From contig JALGZO010000546.1 of NCBI GenBank assembly GCA_025774865.1, positions 1 to 6,118 on the forward strand: a stretch of 6,118 nucleotides of DNA, in the 5' to 3' direction. The position numbers were made by a program, and so were the translations under genes. The first letter of the stretch is position 1. Every line of letters begins with the position of its first letter. The notes under the pieces are model-generated. The model worked only from the letters and a program-made list of their open reading frames with translations. It ran no database searches and had not been told where the DNA came from. The stretch is from a bacterium (GTDB lineage Bacteria > ARS69). Shown here piece after piece: positions 5,930 through 6,118 of the stretch.

Positions 5930-5957
5930 GTCGACAGCGCGTCGACACCCGGTCGAC
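5930..5957. promoter_or_regulatory. Three GTCGAC palindromes phased at 11 bp, candidate activator binding array
   Basis: GTCGAC occurs at 5930-5935, 5941-5946 and 5952-5957, each start exactly 11 bp from the next, with 5-base spacers AGCGC and ACCCG. About one helical turn apart, the copies present the same DNA face. The array is about 100-128 bp upstream of the -24 box of the exported-protein promoter, the usual distance for NtrC-type enhancer sites. It is also about 20 bp upstream of the -35 box of the plus-strand gene. It could serve either promoter. Confidence 0.45.
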
Positions 5958-5976
5958 GCGCCGGGGCGGGTTCCCA

Positions 5977-6005
5977 TTGACAGCGCGCCGCGGACGTTCT
6001 CCGAT
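5977..6005 (+). promoter_or_regulatory. Sigma-70-type promoter for the GAF-like gene
   Basis: A perfect TTGACA -35 hexamer lies at 5977-5982. After a 17-bp spacer comes TCCGAT (6000-6005), a weak -10 keeping the first T and the final AT. The predicted start near 6012 leaves about 30 nt to the GTG at 6043 and would exclude the ATG at 6004 as the start. The poor -10 suggests activator dependence. Confidence 0.4.
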
Positions 6006-6042
6006 GGTCAGACATGGGCTACGGGACCAGGGGGGAGACGAC

Positions 6043-6118
6043 GTGCACCGGCGCGACACCCTTCTCGAGCTGTCCATTCTCTACGACACGGCTCGAGGGC
6101 TGCTGCGGCTCAGGGACC
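6043..6118 (+). CDS. Start of a possible GAF-domain protein (3' partial)
   Basis: The frame is open to the end of the window; 25 residues are visible from GTG 6043. This GTG is preferred because a GGGGGGAG lies five bases upstream. ATG 6004 in the same frame has no clear ribosome binding site and precedes the predicted transcription start. The residues DTLLELSILYDTARGLLRLRD resemble the first helix of many GAF-domain sensors (kinases, phosphatases and sigma-54 activators with a GAF input), which open with LLE-(I/L)-x-x-L-(Y/L)-x-x-(A/T). The effector domain lies beyond the window, so the class cannot be told. It is divergent from the exported-protein gene and shares its control region. Confidence 0.55.
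   Translation, partial: MHRRDTLLELSILYDTARGLLRLRD

Overview
The window is high-GC bacterial DNA with dense coding and no tRNA, rRNA, CRISPR or insertion-sequence signal. A c-type cytochrome ending in a FlgD-like Ig domain, together with high-GC codon use and an NtrC-type two-component operon, suggests a lineage such as Candidatus Eisenbacteria or a related FCB-type or deltaproteobacterial-like group. This placement is inference; nothing in the window fixes the taxon.

Layout. (1) 1-981, + strand: the C-terminal part of an exported haem-c protein with a CxxCH site, an Asp-rich calcium-type linker and a FlgD-like C-terminal domain. (2) 991-4755, - strand: a three-gene operon running leftward. 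It comprises an NtrC-family response regulator, an overlapping membrane sensor histidine kinase (Cache-like sensor, HAMP, PAS, HisKA, HATPase) and a small probable lipoprotein. (3) 4756-5320: a divergent intergenic region with sigma-54-like -24/-12 boxes and a 31-residue single-span acidic membrane protein gene (4980-5075, GTG start, excellent ribosome binding site), followed by a train of GC-rich stem-loops. (4) 5321-5743, - strand: a 140-residue exported protein of unknown function, preceded by the best sigma-54 promoter in the window (5816-5830). (5) 5744-6042: a divergent control region with three GTCGAC palindromes spaced exactly 11 bp apart (5930-5957) and a perfect TTGACA -35 box. (6) 6043-6118, + strand: the start of a gene whose first residues resemble the beginning of a GAF domain.

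How the parts may work together. The response regulator has the GAFTGA loop needed to contact sigma-54. The neighbouring small genes carry -24/-12 promoters, so the simplest reading is a local envelope-sensing circuit. In this reading the kinase senses a signal outside the inner membrane, the regulator activates sigma-54 promoters of small envelope proteins, and the lipoprotein is an accessory or signal-related partner. The arrangement recalls ZraP/ZraSR of enterobacteria in logic, not in the sequence of the small proteins. The regulatory link is inference from promoter motifs and gene order.
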